Below, one piece after another: positions 10,980-22,813 of a DNA stretch of 64,000 nt. Numbering within the stretch: the first letter of the stretch is position 1; every line of letters begins with the position of its first letter. Source of the DNA: Viridothelium virens (Eukaryota > Ascomycota > Dothideomycetes > Trypetheliales > Trypetheliaceae); NCBI GenBank assembly GCA_010094025.1, contig ML991859.1, positions 1-64,000 of the forward strand, read 5' to 3'. Position numbers and translations under genes: made by a program. The notes under the pieces are model-generated. The model worked only from the letters and a program-made list of their open reading frames with translations, did not search any database and had not been told where the DNA came from.

Positions 10980-13900
10980 ATGGGTGTTACCGGGCTCTGG
11001 ACCGTTGTCCAGCCCTGCGCGCGTCCCATCAAAATCGAAACCCTGAATAGAAAACGGCTGGCGGTCGATGCTTCAATCTGGATATACCAATTCCTCAAAG
11101 CTGTACGCGACAAGGAGGGCAATGCATTACGAAATAGTCATGTCGTTGGCTTCTTTCGGAGAATATGCAAACTTTTATTTTTCGGCATCAAACCAGTCTT
11201 TGTCTTCGACGGAGGTGCCCCCACTTTGAAGAGACAGACTATTAGCGGGCGGAAGCAACGCCGCGAAGGCAGAAGAGAGGATGCAGTACGAACCGCCGGA
11301 AAATTGCTGGCTTTACAAATGCAGAAGAGAGCAGAAGAGGAGGATCAGAAGAGGAAGCAAGAAGTCGAACAATCAAAGCAGACAGAGGAAGAGGAGCCAC
11401 TACCGGAGAACCTGGTCTACGTGGACGAGATCCAAATGACGCAGAAGGAGCGTCAACAGTCACGGAAGTTCAAGAAAAGGGACGCATATCATCTACCAGA
11501 CTTAGACGTGTCACTGACGGAAATGGGTGGTGCTAACGACCCTCGGATCATGTCGCTCGAAGAACTTCAAGAGTATGCGCAGCAATTTCAACAAGGCGAA
11601 GATATCAATGTGTACGATTTTTCAAAAATAGATTTCGACAGCCCCTTTTTTACCAGTTTGCCAGCGAGCGACCGTTACAATATCCTCAACGCTGCGAGAC
11701 TTCGAAGTCGGCTTCGAATGGGATACTCGAAAGATCAGCTTGATATTATGTTTCCTGACCGCATGGCCTTTTCGCGATTCCAGGTAGAACGAGTCAGAGA
11801 ACGAAATGAACTCACTCAAAGGCTCATGAACATCAATGGCATGGTCGATGATTCAATGTTTGGTGGAGGTAGAGTCGCAGGTGAAAAGGGCAAGGAATAC
11901 ATTCTTGTCAGAAATGAAGGCGTGGAAGGAGGGTGGGCGCTCGGCGTTGTTAGTGATAAGGACCAAGGAAAACAAGAAAAGCCAATAGATGTTGATGATC
12001 TCGACAAGCCTCTTCATGAAACTAATGGTGTGGAATCATCAGACGATGAAGAATTCGAGGATATCCCTGTTGAAGGCCTAAATCGGTTGCCGAAGCGCAG
12101 CGTTCCCGAAATGAATGACGTTACTACCAATGCCATTGCAAAGAGACGACAAGAAGTATACAATAGTCGCAAGACGGAAGCTGATGGGCTTCAAAGTACC
12201 AAAGCGGACGATTCTGAATCTCTCTTTGTTCCTCACGGCTCTACGGATGTCCATCCTAACGGCGCAGATACACTTTTCGAAGACATTGAGGAAGCCATTG
12301 AGGAAGACCCTGCTGGTGATAGTCAAGAGCAAGCGCAGCTCAATAGAGCCATTGCGATGTCGCTTGAGACGAACGAAAACGACGATGAGCAGGACGATTT
12401 TGTAGAAGTGTTTCAACAGCAGAAGGTCGACGAACCGAAACCATTCACCAAGGGTAGCGGTCAGGCTCTCGCTCGAGTAGCGAACAACAGAAGCCGTATG
12501 GCCGCTCCAAAGAGCCAAACAGCGATCAATAGTGAGAGTGACGACGAGGATATGAGTCTGCAGGTCGCTCTTGCAGAGTCCAAGCGGTCGGAGCAGCAGA
12601 TTTCCAAACCAGTGGATACTACATCTAGAAAGAGTGATGGGATTGAACTTCAAACAAAACCTCAAAAATCGGAAATGTCATCAGGACCACTTCCATTCGA
12701 AGCGCTCGACCTTGGAAGCTCGTTACTGGGCAAAAAGAAAATGAAGAAGCTCACTGAAGAAAACGAAGGGGGCTTCGATAAAATAGGTGAGACCGAGAAG
12801 GAACAGACCTCAAAGCCACTGCCACCTTGGTTTTCTGGCAATTTAGAAGAAGACATGAATGCTCAGAAATCTTTCGATGAGACCCAACGGCGTACTGATC
12901 AAGAGGAGTTCGAGCCTCTTATACAAAAGGAAGATATTCGTGGGACAAGGGTAGTGAACGCTATTGATGTTGATGCGACTAACAATACAACCGAAGGTAT
13001 CATTAATCTCGAATCCGAGGAAGAATCGTCTAAGGAAGACGAAGAGATGGGGCAAGCATCAGAGCAGAACACGGTTGTGGAGGACCCGGAACTGCGGATG
13101 GGCGACCTTGCCGAGATGAGTCGTGCCGAGCCACCTCAGCCTCGATCCCCGATAGAGCCATCGATGAAGTCAGCTATACATACACTGGAGACTGACAAGC
13201 AGCGTGGACAACATTTACTCGAGGGAAGGAAAGAAGATGGTGTAGCAGGTGCTAAGGACGCAAACGTGGACGAGAACACATACGAATGGTCGGATAGTGA
13301 TCATGAACAGGTCCCTACCACCAAAGTAGCTGTTGACACAACGGACGCTCACCCTGCTGGAGGACTCGTACAGCCGGAGACGTCAAGGTCGCCATCCGTG
13401 GAATTCGAAGATGTGGGCATTTCCACGGAACCTTCCGCGAAACAGCCATCGAATACAACCCCGGAAGAACGATCAGAAGATCACTTGGATGAGATTGATG
13501 GATCCGTACCCGCTAGTGGCACCACAAATCAAGAAGTTGTGCAAGTCAGTGGACAGGACGCGGATCTTTACTCTGACCCTGAAGATGAAGACCTGCTACG
13601 ACAATTAGCTGCAGAGGCTGAAGAGCATGCTCGGTTTGCATCTTCCTTGAACAATAGCAACAACCACCTCAGCGTCGAGGAGTATGAGCGCGAGCTTCGA
13701 CAACTGCGAAATCAACAGAAAAAAGATCGCCGAGACGCCGATGAAGTGACACAAGTGATGATCACTGAGTGCCAACAGCTACTAAGACTCTTCGGCCTAC
13801 CCTACATCACGGCGCCAATGGAAGCTGAAGCTCAATGCGCCGCGATGGTTTCCCTTGGACTCGTCGATGGGATCGTTACCGACGATTCCGACATTTTTCT

Positions 13901-14825
13901 CTTCGGCGGAACACGCGTCTACAAGAATATGTTTAACCAAGCCAAGTTCGTCGAATGCTATCTCTCTACTGACCTCGAGAAAGAATTCGACCTTGATCGC
14001 CGTAGACTCATCGGCATCGCCCACCTCTTGGGCAGTGATTACACCGAGGGTCTCCCCGGCGTCGGGCCCGTTACCGCTCTTGAAATCATATCAGAATTCC
14101 CTTCGCTCTCAGACTTCAAAGATTGGTGGACGGGAGTCCAAAGCGCGCAGATTCCCAAATCCGCCGATGCTGGCAATTCCTTCCGCAAGAAATTCCGTCG
14201 GCAGGCAACGAAACTCTTCCTGCCGCCTATTTTCCCTGATCAGCGTGTTGAGCAAGCATACCTCGATCCCGAAATTGATTCCGATCCGCAGGCATTCGAA
14301 TGGGGCGTGCCTGACCTTGATGCTCTGCGTTCTTTCCTGATGGCGACGATTGGATGGAGCGAAGCTCGTACGGATGAAGTGCTCGTACCCGTTATTAAGG
14401 ACATGAACAGGAGACAGGATGAAGGCACCCAGGCAAATATTACAAATTTCTTCCAGGGAGGTACAGGGGCTGGAGCATTCGCACCGAGGGTGAAGGGCCA
14501 GATGAAGAGTAAAAGGATGGATAATGCGTTAGGGAGGATGGCTGAGAAGGCGAGAACTCGGAGAAAGGATCACGAGGCAGAGCACAGGCCGGAGGTTGGC
14601 AGTGGTGACGATGTCAACAACCATGAAGGCGTTGACAGCCAAGCAGAAGCTATCGACGACATACGCAGTGCCAAACTAGGAGTTGCAGATACCAGTAGTG
14701 CCAGAGCTAGTCAAGCCAAGAAACGACCCCGACTAGAAGGCGATGGAGAATCTGAGGAATACGAGGACTTACCCCAAAAGTCAGGCCGAGTGAAAACTGG
14801 ATTAGGCAAGCGCAAGAAGAAATAA
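10980..14825 (+). CDS. rad2: DNA repair endonuclease Rad2/XPG
   Basis: A single-exon gene encoding 1281 residues. The start is fixed by MGVTGLWTVVQPC, the invariant N-terminus of the XPG/FEN1 nuclease family. The XPG-N domain occupies about residues 1-100 (AVDASIWIYQFL, FVFDGGAPTLKRQT). The XPG-I domain begins near 927, with APMEAEAQCA and TDDSDIFLFGG carrying the acidic metal ligands, followed by the helix-hairpin-helix LLGSDYTEGLPGVGP. Between them lies a very acidic spacer of some 800 residues, the known TFIIH/RPA-interacting region of Rad2/XPG, longer here than I recall for yeast Rad2. The C-terminus is basic, with KKRPRLEGD and RVKTGLGKRKKK as likely nuclear localisation signals. The enzyme makes the 3' incision in nucleotide excision repair. 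Confidence 0.95.
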   Translation: MGVTGLWTVVQPCARPIKIETLNRKRLAVDASIWIYQFLKAVRDKEGNALRNSHVVGFFRRICKLLFFGIKPVFVFDGGAPTLKRQTISGRKQRREGRREDAVRTAGKLLALQMQKRAEEEDQKRKQEVEQSKQTEEEEPLPENLVYVDEIQMTQKERQQSRKFKKRDAYHLPDLDVSLTEMGGANDPRIMSLEELQEYAQQFQQGEDINVYDFSKIDFDSPFFTSLPASDRYNILNAARLRSRLRMGYSKDQLDIMFPDRMAFSRFQVERVRERNELTQRLMNINGMVDDSMFGGGRVAGEKGKEYILVRNEGVEGGWALGVVSDKDQGKQEKPIDVDDLDKPLHETNGVESSDDEEFEDIPVEGLNRLPKRSVPEMNDVTTNAIAKRRQEVYNSRKTEADGLQSTKADDSESLFVPHGSTDVHPNGADTLFEDIEEAIEEDPAGDSQEQAQLNRAIAMSLETNENDDEQDDFVEVFQQQKVDEPKPFTKGSGQALARVANNRSRMAAPKSQTAINSESDDEDMSLQVALAESKRSEQQISKPVDTTSRKSDGIELQTKPQKSEMSSGPLPFEALDLGSSLLGKKKMKKLTEENEGGFDKIGETEKEQTSKPLPPWFSGNLEEDMNAQKSFDETQRRTDQEEFEPLIQKEDIRGTRVVNAIDVDATNNTTEGIINLESEEESSKEDEEMGQASEQNTVVEDPELRMGDLAEMSRAEPPQPRSPIEPSMKSAIHTLETDKQRGQHLLEGRKEDGVAGAKDANVDENTYEWSDSDHEQVPTTKVAVDTTDAHPAGGLVQPETSRSPSVEFEDVGISTEPSAKQPSNTTPEERSEDHLDEIDGSVPASGTTNQEVVQVSGQDADLYSDPEDEDLLRQLAAEAEEHARFASSLNNSNNHLSVEEYERELRQLRNQQKKDRRDADEVTQVMITECQQLLRLFGLPYITAPMEAEAQCAAMVSLGLVDGIVTDDSDIFLFGGTRVYKNMFNQAKFVECYLSTDLEKEFDLDRRRLIGIAHLLGSDYTEGLPGVGPVTALEIISEFPSLSDFKDWWTGVQSAQIPKSADAGNSFRKKFRRQATKLFLPPIFPDQRVEQAYLDPEIDSDPQAFEWGVPDLDALRSFLMATIGWSEARTDEVLVPVIKDMNRRQDEGTQANITNFFQGGTGAGAFAPRVKGQMKSKRMDNALGRMAEKARTRRKDHEAEHRPEVGSGDDVNNHEGVDSQAEAIDDIRSAKLGVADTSSARASQAKKRPRLEGDGESEEYEDLPQKSGRVKTGLGKRKKK

Positions 14826-14978
14826 CTGCCTAACTCAATCATATCATGTCTTACGAATAATGTTTATTTAGACAATGACAGCGACAAGACAGGATCCCAG
14901 TGTAGAAATACATGTAATTCTATTGCACCTACATTCACATTACAGAATCCAGGACCGCTTCACGATGTTTAAGGTTCA

Positions 14979-16811
14979 TCAATTTCTCACAGCATATGAC
15001 TGGCCAGCAAAAAAGTCACACTTCGGCGCCGCGTCAAAATCCTCCCGTACGCCGAGATTTGTGACGTTGACATCCATCACGGAGAACCGTGACGAGGATG
15101 GTGCTTGATACATAGGCCAGAATGGTTTCGAGGTATTGCTCAAAGACTCTGTATTTGGATCCAAATTGATCACAAATGAGAGGAAATAGTCTCGCATGAT
15201 ATATCCAAGTGTTTCATTTACCCCGACGGCCTCTGGGGTCCCGGGGGGCGCAAAAAGGAACGTGCCGGTCGCCCCATGGAGCTGCGTTCCAGCGTCGAAA
15301 ATCATTTTCCATGTCGGTAAACCTCTATCAGCGTAGGCGCTGGCGATGGCGTAAGTAGGACAATCGATGATGAAATCGCCGAAGATTTGTTGTCGTTGGT
15401 AGAAAGTCGAGTTGAAATCGTCTCGGGGATAGAGCTTAAAGAGTTCATTGAAGAAGGATTGCTTTGCGTAAGGGAATAATTTGTGCAAATCGGCTATTTC
15501 CTCGGCCACCGTCTTCTCACTTTTGTTGGTGAAAACAACACCTTCATATCCATCATGATCCTAGGACCTTGTTAGTGAGACTTATCGGTATCGGACTAGA
15601 AATGATTTCATACGGTCAGAAATGGCACTTTAGAGAAATGTCCCTGCTTGAATGCTTGTGATGGGAGTTCTCGGATAATGTTGCCATCCACCGCTGGCCC
15701 GTAGTAAAAGTCACCATAACCATAGTGTCCTTCTGGAATGGCCCAGTATCCTTGCCCATATGTGGCTTGCGTTGCAGTCACCAATTCTGATGTCGAGAGC
15801 GCTCGTAGACAGAACAAACTGTCACAACTTGTTGCATTCAACAACTCGTGGTATTGATCTTCAAGAACAGAATCGGGATGATACGGCTGCATCCATGGAT
15901 ATTCAGCAATTGCCGAACGGAAAGGCGGGTTGATTTCTCCTCCGTAGAGCATGAGTTGACTGACGACAGATCCTCCACCCGCGCTTCCTCCCCAGATAGT
16001 AACTTTATGCGGGTCACCGCCAAAAGCACCAATATGTCGTTGGACCCATCCAAGAGCGGCCCGTTGATCAAGTAAGCCAGCATTAGCAACGCCATCGGCG
16101 CGAACTGCGGAGGACGATAGGAATCCGAGCGCGCCAAGGCGGTACTGTATCGTGACGCTGAGATCTGTCATCAGCCCGGAACGATGTTCGAAGTCAACAT
16201 GGTGACCATACTATACTAGTCCTCCATTTGATTGGTTAACTAAAGCATAGCCAGGATTGTCTTCAGAGTTTCCTTCTGCGAGTTGTGAGCATCAGGCACA
16301 TCCATATTACAGACATGAAGGTACTCACGCACATAGCCTCCTCCGTGAATAAGAACGACGACTGGAAGGCGTTCTGAGCTAGGTTTCATAGGAGTCGTCA
16401 CGTCCAGAAGGAGGCAGTCTTCGCTGGACCCGGTCGGTGATGTCGCTTCAGCTCCATGAGACCAGGCAGGCTCGCCCTGATAACATTGTGGCCCTTCAAT
16501 GGTCGCATTGATTATTTGGGAGCTTGAGTAGGAATTCTTCGACTCAATGTCCTGCGGCGCTTGCCATCGCAGTTCACCCGTCGGAGGAATTGCATATCTG
16601 ATGCCGAACCAGGTATTAACCCTTCACCGATTGTCAGCTGGTGTAGAGACGTTGTATCGTAGCTCGCAGACCCAAATCTTTCACTGCGCGTGCCGAAATA
16701 CTTGGCATATCCGAGGTCGACGACTGGAGACTTAGAATCTGGTTGGACCTGAGCCAGCACCACTACAGCCCAGGCTACCCCACAGATTACAACAGAAAAG
16801 AGAGTTCGCAT
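14979..16811 (-). CDS. Secreted type-B carboxylesterase/lipase
   Basis: Five exons: 16672-16811, 16329-16621, 16212-16275, 15614-16157 and 14979-15560. The introns are 50, 53, 54 and 53 bp, three of them small and in non-zero phase. The spliced product is 540 residues. It begins with a signal peptide ([20 protein letters not shown]). It then shows the alpha/beta-hydrolase landmarks of the type-B carboxylesterase family: [52 protein letters not shown] and the nucleophile elbow GGSAGGG with Ser near residue 224. [12 protein letters not shown] precedes the elbow. A candidate catalytic His is in LHGATGTF. The likely role is hydrolysis of extracellular esters; the substrate cannot be predicted. 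It converges with RAD2, 153 bp between stops. Confidence 0.88.
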
Positions 16812-18440
16812 CTTGCTGGAAGGGAGGATACAGAAGTAAGATTAAGGAAGAGACAAGATGCACCCTATTTTATAACATTTTGTTTTGACTGCTGAATGAA
16901 ACTACCGTGCATACCATACAGGGAGCGATTCCACTATTGAAGAGTACAGAAGCGACCCTCATCAAAGCGGCTGGTGATGCGAGATGTAAAGCCATTCTGA
17001 ATATAGTCTCTTCTAACACATGTTTGTCAAGCGTAGCCTACGACGGCTGGTGTATACTAAAGCCTGAAAAGGTAGGGTATCCAACAAGCTCGAGGCTCTG
17101 TGGCCCCAAGGAGCTGAAGTTCGCTATCGGAATGCGGAATACCACTCTGAGAATCCGTAGCGCTGGTGCAGCCTAGATAGCATTTGTACTGCTGGCTGAG
17201 CGAAGATCTTTGTCCATTGGCATGGGCAAGGGAGCAGCAGGTAGAGAGCATACCGCATCCCAACATGCGTTGCTACGGATAACTCCATCGAGATTCCGAC
17301 CTTTGCTGTATGAGACTTGGTCAAGTTTAGGTTCTATGGTGTAGAACATCTGACAGTCCAAGATTGTAAAGCGATTGGGGCGATGACGCCGGAGGCTGAG
17401 AGTAGAGAAATAACCTCCTGAAGATTCGCAACACTAACCAGAAGAGGCAATGTCAGGGATCAATACCTATCTTAGTAGATTACTACTCCAGCTCCGCGCC
17501 TCTCGTGTTTCTCAATTGCAATTCAGCTAAGCCACCATCCCATTCTTAAGTCGCATCTAGATTTGTGTCCTATTCTGGGTTCAGTCGTCGCCATCGCCAA
17601 ACCTTGTTTATGCAATGAGAATGGGTTGCGAAAGGTGTGTGGTATCGTGGAAATAGTGCACGCGAAAGGATTACATTTGGCTCCCATCGCCCGAACGTCG
17701 CTAGTATCATTGGAATGACAATGCCATTGAGGCATCTGGTTGATTCCACTAAATCTCACAGATAAATTCTATCTAATTCAACCAACGTGGCATCAGAAAA
17801 TCCTCCTCGTGCAGAGATGAGATCAGACTTATTGCCCCCGTCCGGGCCAATCAGGCAGCTAAGAGCAAGGGCTGCCTGATCCCCTACTACATCCCCTTCA
17901 TACTCAACTTATGAATACAATTCGAAAATTCTCAATTGCGAATCACTGGAATATATGGTACCTGAAGTGATTCACTAGAAGTGCATTCCCCCCAGGCTAA
18001 CGATCCCCGGTCTAGATTTCTGTGTCCGGTAAATCTACGCACTTCAATATGGGTCTCTCCATCGTTAGACTATTGTAGACACATCTCCAGAGGGCGGATA
18101 AGAGCTTTCTGTGCTAGGAGATTTGGTCGACGTTCTGACCTCCGTTACTCTAGGGACCCACAGCAATATCGATCTACATATATGAGAGAATTAGAGAGAA
18201 GAATTTGATGGGATACCAAGGAGCAATCTGTAGGGTATAGCTCCGAGAGTATTATTCGAGCTCTGCAGAACCTGGGAGGCCCCAGCAAGAGACGGACTTG
18301 CGAATCCCGCCGACATATCGAATTCTATCCTCCCATGTCATTGATTTCCAAGAAGAAAAAATAATCATGCATGATAATCTATCATCATCCATCGCCCTCT
18401 CAAATTAGAACATCGCCAACTATCGATCGGCTGTTATCCC
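16812..18440. other. Intergenic, accessory stretch
   Basis: About 1.6 kb between the carboxylesterase start and the stop of the rhodopsin-domain gene. The part next to 16812 should be the carboxylesterase promoter. Open frames here are short, show no family resemblance and lack convincing splice partners. I see no repeats or RNA genes. Confidence 0.55.
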
Positions 18441-19734
18441 CTAAAAAAATCTCCTCGCACTCTTCGGAGTAGTGGGAGTCTCTCCCGAGCATTCACAACA
18501 GCTGCCCCGACCACTTTCCTGTCCGTTCAGAACCTTGATATCCTTTGTCACAACAATAAAGCCCGATTTGGTATTTTTGCGACCACTGCCTGCATGGTCT
18601 CCCGCATCGCCGAGCTCTTTAAACCAAGCGGCTGACTCTACGTCACTCATTGGTGGCGTGCTGACTCTTGAACTCTGTCTCACTTGGCTTGCTTGCCCCC
18701 TGGCTTCGCTAGCGGGTGTTATCTCGCATGGTACTGGCCTAGTAATATGCAACCTTTCAAGGAACTTACGGAAAAGGCCGCCATACGTCGGGAGGCAAAC
18801 GCTGAGAAGGCCGATCGGGGCTTCCGTATCAGACCAGAGGCTAAGGTCAACATAGTTCCATGTGAAATCACTAGATACTGGTTTGAGCGCATAAGTGAGC
18901 CTTACGATGGAAATGACCGTCACTCTGGATTTCTGATTAGTCGGTGGAAGGAGCTATGAGACATGAGAAGATGACTCACAAGCCTCCCATCATGAAGATA
19001 CCAATGAGAGCTATCCTTGAGGTCCGTGGCAATTGAACGCCCCACACTAACGGGACCGCGAGGGCTAATATGATGAGGTCGAAGATGACGGTTGGAATGG
19101 ACTGAGCAATGAAGATTGGACCTCTGTCCATACAGGTGCCGGGGACACTCCGGTCCCAAGTTCGTCTGATCGGGTTGCAGGCGAAGATGATTAAGCATTC
19201 TACAATGACGAGCCATATGCCAATGGCCACTCCAAGGACCCAGGAGCTGACCTTCAGCCATCGATGATGTGGAAAGAGACGAACATAAAATAGAAGCATT
19301 GCAATTTTGAAGAACACAAGACTGGGGGCGTAGATAACAAACTCAAAATAAAGCTGTTTAAAGTAAGGGGAGGGATTTGCGTGTAAAATAGTGACCAAGT
19401 GGACACCTTGGCCGACGGTAATCACTGAACAGACAGATCAGTTAGCCCACGCATACTATCTTGGCATTGGGGAGAACAGCTCACATTCAGCACTGAAGAT
19501 ATTAATTGCCAGAGAGTAAGGTAGCGCCATTAGAGTGACCCAATCGTCCCACCAAAAGCCTGCTCTGGATGCTTTCCGGGCATAGAATCGCAAAGCAACT
19601 GCAGTAATCGCAAGGACACACATGAATACGTTCTCTGCAATGATAGTGGGCTGTCGGTTTTGGTTCAGAAAAGAAGCTGGAAGCTGCGAGTCTAATGAGT
19701 GGTTGGAAAAGGCTTCGCGAAATTGGTCATCCAT
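18441..19734 (-). CDS. Fungal rhodopsin-domain integral membrane protein (PTH11-like)
   Basis: Three exons, 19485-19734, 18980-19424 and 18441-18924, with introns of 60 bp (GTGAGC...CAG) and 55 bp (GTGAGT...CAG). The spliced product is 392 residues. It has about seven hydrophobic segments: an early one after PTIIAENVFMCVL, then WWDDWVTLMALPYSLAI, YFEFVIYAPSLVFFKIAMLL, a segment around VLGVAIGIWLVIVECLI, and one around VIFDLIILALAVPLVWGVQL. The phrases DDWVTL, GVHLVTI, FKIAMLLFYVRLF and CNPIRRTWD are typical of the large fungal rhodopsin-domain family that includes PTH11-like receptors. The last exon encodes a hydrophilic Ser/Thr/Gly-rich tail. Ligand and role are unknown; no N-terminal CFEM cysteine pattern is visible. 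Confidence 0.82.
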
Positions 19735-20779
19735 CTTGAGTATGGAACGATTGATTTTGAAGAAGACGTCAGAATAAATGACCCGCCTGTATCAATCACA
19801 CGAGCTTTCAGACGGATCGAAGGCACTCCCGTCTAACTGGGAGGACTGCAGGCTCTCAATGTGCACAGAAAGTGGAATATTGCGGAGCGGATCCCATGAG
19901 AGATAAAAAGACGAGTCGACTTATCGTCAATAAGCCAGACACCTCCACTACCATTCAGAACACAGTCATCGCAAACGATGATGCATCCTAAGAAAATAAA
20001 AGAAAATTGTGTTTCACCTAAGTCTTGGCCTCAAGGCTATGAGAGTAGCCTCATACTGGGATGGGAACATAAATGCTGGAAGACGTGCGACGACCCTCCA
20101 ACATGCCTGGTAGGAGAGCGATGGCTAAGCACCAGTTCGAAGAGAAGTTGGGTGGTTGTCTGCGATCGCATAAATAAAGGGTTTCTTTTTCTGTGACTAG
20201 GGCTACCCTTAAGGGAAAGGATCGTGGCAGGATCAAGAGAGATGGTAGAGTACGGAAAGGCCCGGCGGCGACTCTTTGCACCCGTCTATGCCGTCGCTAG
20301 ACCATCTGAAACCCACGTCCCACCAGCTCTTTTCCTGACATCTGATGGTTTGGGAGGATGCATGGCAATGCGAATCCTTCCGCTATTCCACGGGATTCTG
20401 CCGTGGAAATAGATTAGGTCTTTCTGCCAACGGAGCCAATCGGATCACTCTGTCTATGCGAGCGGAGGATCAGAACACCACTTGCAAGACAAACTCTCGG
20501 CACATGCAGTGTATGAAAATGCCTTGCATTAGAGCACCTCACAACGTATAGCAATTTTCAGCGAGACACCCACATGCTAAGTCTGATTCAAGTTTTCACT
20601 CTGCCGGCTGTACAACACTCAAGATGAGACATTGATTAATCTTCACTCAGCTAACATTGCTGACAATCCACTTCCATTAATAAGCACCTAAGACGCTACT
20701 GTACCTTTGTAGCCGCTGAAGTTGGAGCTGCATAACTTTTCAGCATGAGTGCATACATTTTTAAGACAAAAATAAAAAC
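19735..20779. other. Intergenic, rhodopsin-domain gene to epimerase-like gene
   Basis: About 1 kb holding the promoter of the rhodopsin-domain gene and the 3' end of the epimerase-like gene. No coding sequence, repeat or RNA gene is recognised. Confidence 0.6.
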
Positions 20780-22069
20780 TTACTGGTCTTCCGCTAGGAT
20801 AGCTGGAAGCTCGTCCTGCCTGAAGGATTCCCAGATACCTTTTTCTCTAGGTTCCCAACCCATCTCGCGTAGCCGGACAGCTCTGCTTCTCGAGTTCAGG
20901 CCAATAACAGCCGAAGTAAAATCACCCTAAATGTCTACCGTCAAGGTCCAGATTTTTCAGCAGTCTTGGCATGCAGAATCACTTACGAAAAGGTCCTTGT
21001 AAAGATCCTCGGGTATCGTTCTTGGTTCAGGACTATCAATCTTGCCAGCCTCGAACAAAGCCTTACCAAGCTCTTCCGCTCCTTCCCGCCAAGAAAACTC
21101 TTTCCCGTTCTCACAAAAGAAATACGGATTCTTCTGGACTTCTTCCGGTGCCGTCTTTTCGAGCCAGTGCTATCACACGCTCATCAGCAACGAAACCCTC
21201 GTCTCTCATTAGGAGCTCCCCCTGCTTACCAAGAGTACGATATAGGCACGGGCTAAATCCAAGACATGGATTTGAGACTCCACAGAGAGTCCTTTGCCGA
21301 CATGGCCCGCGTATCCATGCTTTATCGCAAACCGGGAAAGAACCGGGAATTGAATGGTGAGTCTTCGATGCTTCGGATTCCAGCCATATATTTCCGGAGC
21401 TACTATGGTGGTCAGATCTTAATATGCATGGTCCAGGGAGCAAAAGACTCACGGGTCATGATGACCATCTTTGCTTGGCTACCCAACTCTTTCCTCGACC
21501 TTACAATTGCGAGGTCAACTTGACGATGGGGCGCATTGTCATCGAGAGCATCAATTTCTTCAGGTTTGTTGTCGTAGTATATTCTATCACCTTTGTATTC
21601 ACCATTGGCTCCATCGTCCAAGATGCTAGTGCCACTAGTATGAACTTCAGCGCAATCAGCACGGTCCCCACAGAGAATAATGGTTTTAAGCTTACTGAAG
21701 ATGGCATTGCGACCATTCCGAACACGTTGCCTGACTCCCTCAAGGACTGCTTCTACAGAAGGAAGATGATCGGCGGTGGCCGTGTGGATAGTACTTGAAT
21801 ACGAATCTCAGCTATGGCAAACTCTCCCCGAACAGGCTCCCCAGGTTGTAAGCCACTCACATGTCGTTCTTTGCGGTGTGTTCCGTGATCAAGGACTTGT
21901 CATCTAGTGAACCCATCACCGCGGTTGCTCCAGATTGTTGTATGCCATCCGCATGTTCTTTTCTACGGACTAGGCCGCTCACGCTGTAACCTTCCGAGAC
22001 AAGAAGATCCAGAACGCACCAGCCAATAAAGCCAGGGCCAATGATGAAGACATTTTTACCTGATGACAT
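20780..22069 (-). CDS. NAD(P)-binding epimerase/dehydratase-like protein (extended SDR), six exons
   Basis: No single frame here exceeds about 130 codons, but six exons join cleanly: 21861-22069, 21696-21793, 21453-21644, 21230-21399, 20987-21169 and 20780-20926. The introns are 67, 51, 53, 60 and 60 bp, with GTGAGT, GTAAGC, GTGAGT, GTAAGC and GTAAGT donors and AG acceptors. The joined length is 999 nt, giving 332 residues without a stop. The N-terminus has a Rossmann fold with GPGFIG (residues 12-17). Later come FIHTSGTSIL, a PPEIYG phrase and GHVGKGLSVESQIHVLDLAR, which match fungal NAD-dependent epimerase/dehydratase proteins. The C-terminus is RLREMGWEPREKGIWES. The substrate is unknown. 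The acceptor of exon 4 has a near alternative two codons away (TAG/TAG), so one residue pair there is uncertain. Confidence 0.8.
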
Positions 22070-22813
22070 GACGATACTCGCAACTCGACTATCGTTCCAA
22101 TAGTTTCGATGAGATAGAAGGCTTGTAGACTAATGTCGACACACGAAAGTTGGAAAGCCTCCAATCCTGAATTCGCGGACCCCTATCCATGACAAAAGTG
22201 AACGTGGGGTTCAAAGCGGCTGACGTCAATCCCCGGGGTGTAGAATCCGCCGAACCAGATGTTATAGCACAGGAGCACCGGAGTATCTGCAGTTTGATCG
22301 AAGCTTGGAAGCGCTTGGCAAAGCTTGGCAAAGCCTAGGCGCCGCTAACCTGGTTTAAACTTGAAAGTTGGAAGAGCTCAGCTGTAAACATCACGCAGGC
22401 TTCTGATGGCGTTAGAATTTGAGGTCATATCACAGTCAATCTTCTCCGCGCGCCACACCGTCGATGAAAGCTCCATCCCGTGGATGCTCAATGGCCAATC
22501 ACTCGCTCCCCTTGCCTGAGGCGCTTTCTCGATCTGTGGTTACACCGTGCTGAAAGCTCGTGCTATGACGTGCATTGGTACCTTGCGACGATTGCACCAT
22601 TGCTCAAAACAGGTTTGCGAGGAGCTTCACCTATCACTGGCTGAAGGTGGGGTAGCTTCATGTCCGTATAGCTATCGAGCATTTAAGCTCGGATCTCTGC
22701 CCTTTGTTGCACTTCTTCGATTCCTGCATCTGCACCCACCAACAATTTCCTTTCTTACAATTGATTCGTCGACTTCTTGATTCTACAAATTTCGTCTTTG
22801 TCGTCCTCACAGC
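22070..22813. other. Intergenic, divergent promoter region
   Basis: About 740 bp between the divergent epimerase-like gene and the glycine-rich protein gene, probably holding both promoters. The 100 bp before 22814 are pyrimidine-rich on the plus strand, as expected for a fungal leader. No coding sequence is recognised. Confidence 0.6.

Noticed and set aside
12078-12665. 195-codon minus-strand frame inside RAD2
   Set aside because: It lies opposite the acidic spacer of Rad2, whose codon use leaves the reverse frame open; no domain.
81-22710. GCCCTTTGTTGC at 81-92, 9698-9709 and 22699-22710
   Set aside because: Three copies of a 12-mer caught my eye, but the flanks are unrelated, one is inside the transposon, and no context links them.
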